Shown piece by piece: positions 6,670-6,728 of a stretch of DNA of 6,728 nt. The stretch's first letter is position 1. Every line of letters begins with the position of its first letter. The DNA lies in NCBI GenBank assembly GCA_905236895.1, contig CAJOQI010000168.1:1-6728 (forward strand). The letters are read 5' to 3'. The position numbers were made by a program, and so were the translations under genes. The stretch comes from an uncultured Peptostreptococcaceae bacterium. GTDB lineage: Bacteria > Bacillota > Clostridia > Peptostreptococcales > Anaerovoracaceae. The notes below the pieces were generated by a model, which was not told where the DNA came from, did not search any database, and saw nothing but the letters and a program-made list of their open reading frames with translations.

Positions 6670-6728
6670 ATATGGTGAATATATTGATTTTTCCATTATA
6701 TATTTATTTATTCTGCCTTTTCTCCGCC

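Noticed and set aside
6622..6696. 24-codon - strand open frame (MEKSIYSPYKK and onward) before the transporter gene
   Set aside because: It runs through the terminator hairpin and the -10 boxes and lacks a ribosome site, so it is unlikely to be a leader peptide gene.

Overview
The window holds most of a glycine cleavage system operon on the + strand, followed by a convergent gene for a Na+/phosphate-symporter-type membrane protein on the - strand. The P-protein is split into two genes (gcvPA and gcvPB). Shine-Dalgarno sites of the GGAGG type sit 5-7 bases before the gcv and lpd starts, and the genes are packed stop-to-start. This suggests a low-to-moderate GC Gram-positive bacterium, probably an anaerobic member of Clostridia. 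That placement is inferred from gene architecture and protein style, not from a marker gene.

Layout from left to right. Bases 1-32 are the last codons of an upstream gene whose tail (VVELPFYKR, stop) looks like gcvT. Then come gcvH (43-423), gcvPA (426-1733) and gcvPB (1733-3163), separated by 10, 2 and -1 bases. An 80-base gap containing a GC-rich hairpin precedes lpd (3244-4656). A strong bidirectional intrinsic terminator (4712-4755) serves both lpd and the gene arriving from the other side (4760-6586, - strand). Upstream of that gene are a candidate promoter and, beyond it, a hairpin plus U-tract oriented to terminate another - strand unit lying to the right of the window.

The gcv and lpd genes work together. 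The GcvPA/GcvPB complex decarboxylates glycine with PLP and loads the aminomethyl group on the lipoyl arm of GcvH. GcvT (mostly outside the window) passes the C1 unit to tetrahydrofolate and releases ammonia. Lpd reoxidises the dihydrolipoyl arm with NAD+. All four steps are represented, and the key residues are visible (lipoyl Lys64 of GcvH, PLP Lys264 of GcvPB, the Cys40-Cys45 pair and His456-Glu461 of Lpd). The Na/Pi-type gene has no evident functional link to glycine metabolism.

I found no convincing undescribed system here. The points worth a second look are small: an 11-base tandem duplication in the loop of the shared terminator, a hairpin with a competing upstream copy of one arm between gcvPB and lpd, an Lpd with a shortened segment and an apparent insertion, a diverged second-repeat motif in the transporter, and a start-site question for the transporter.
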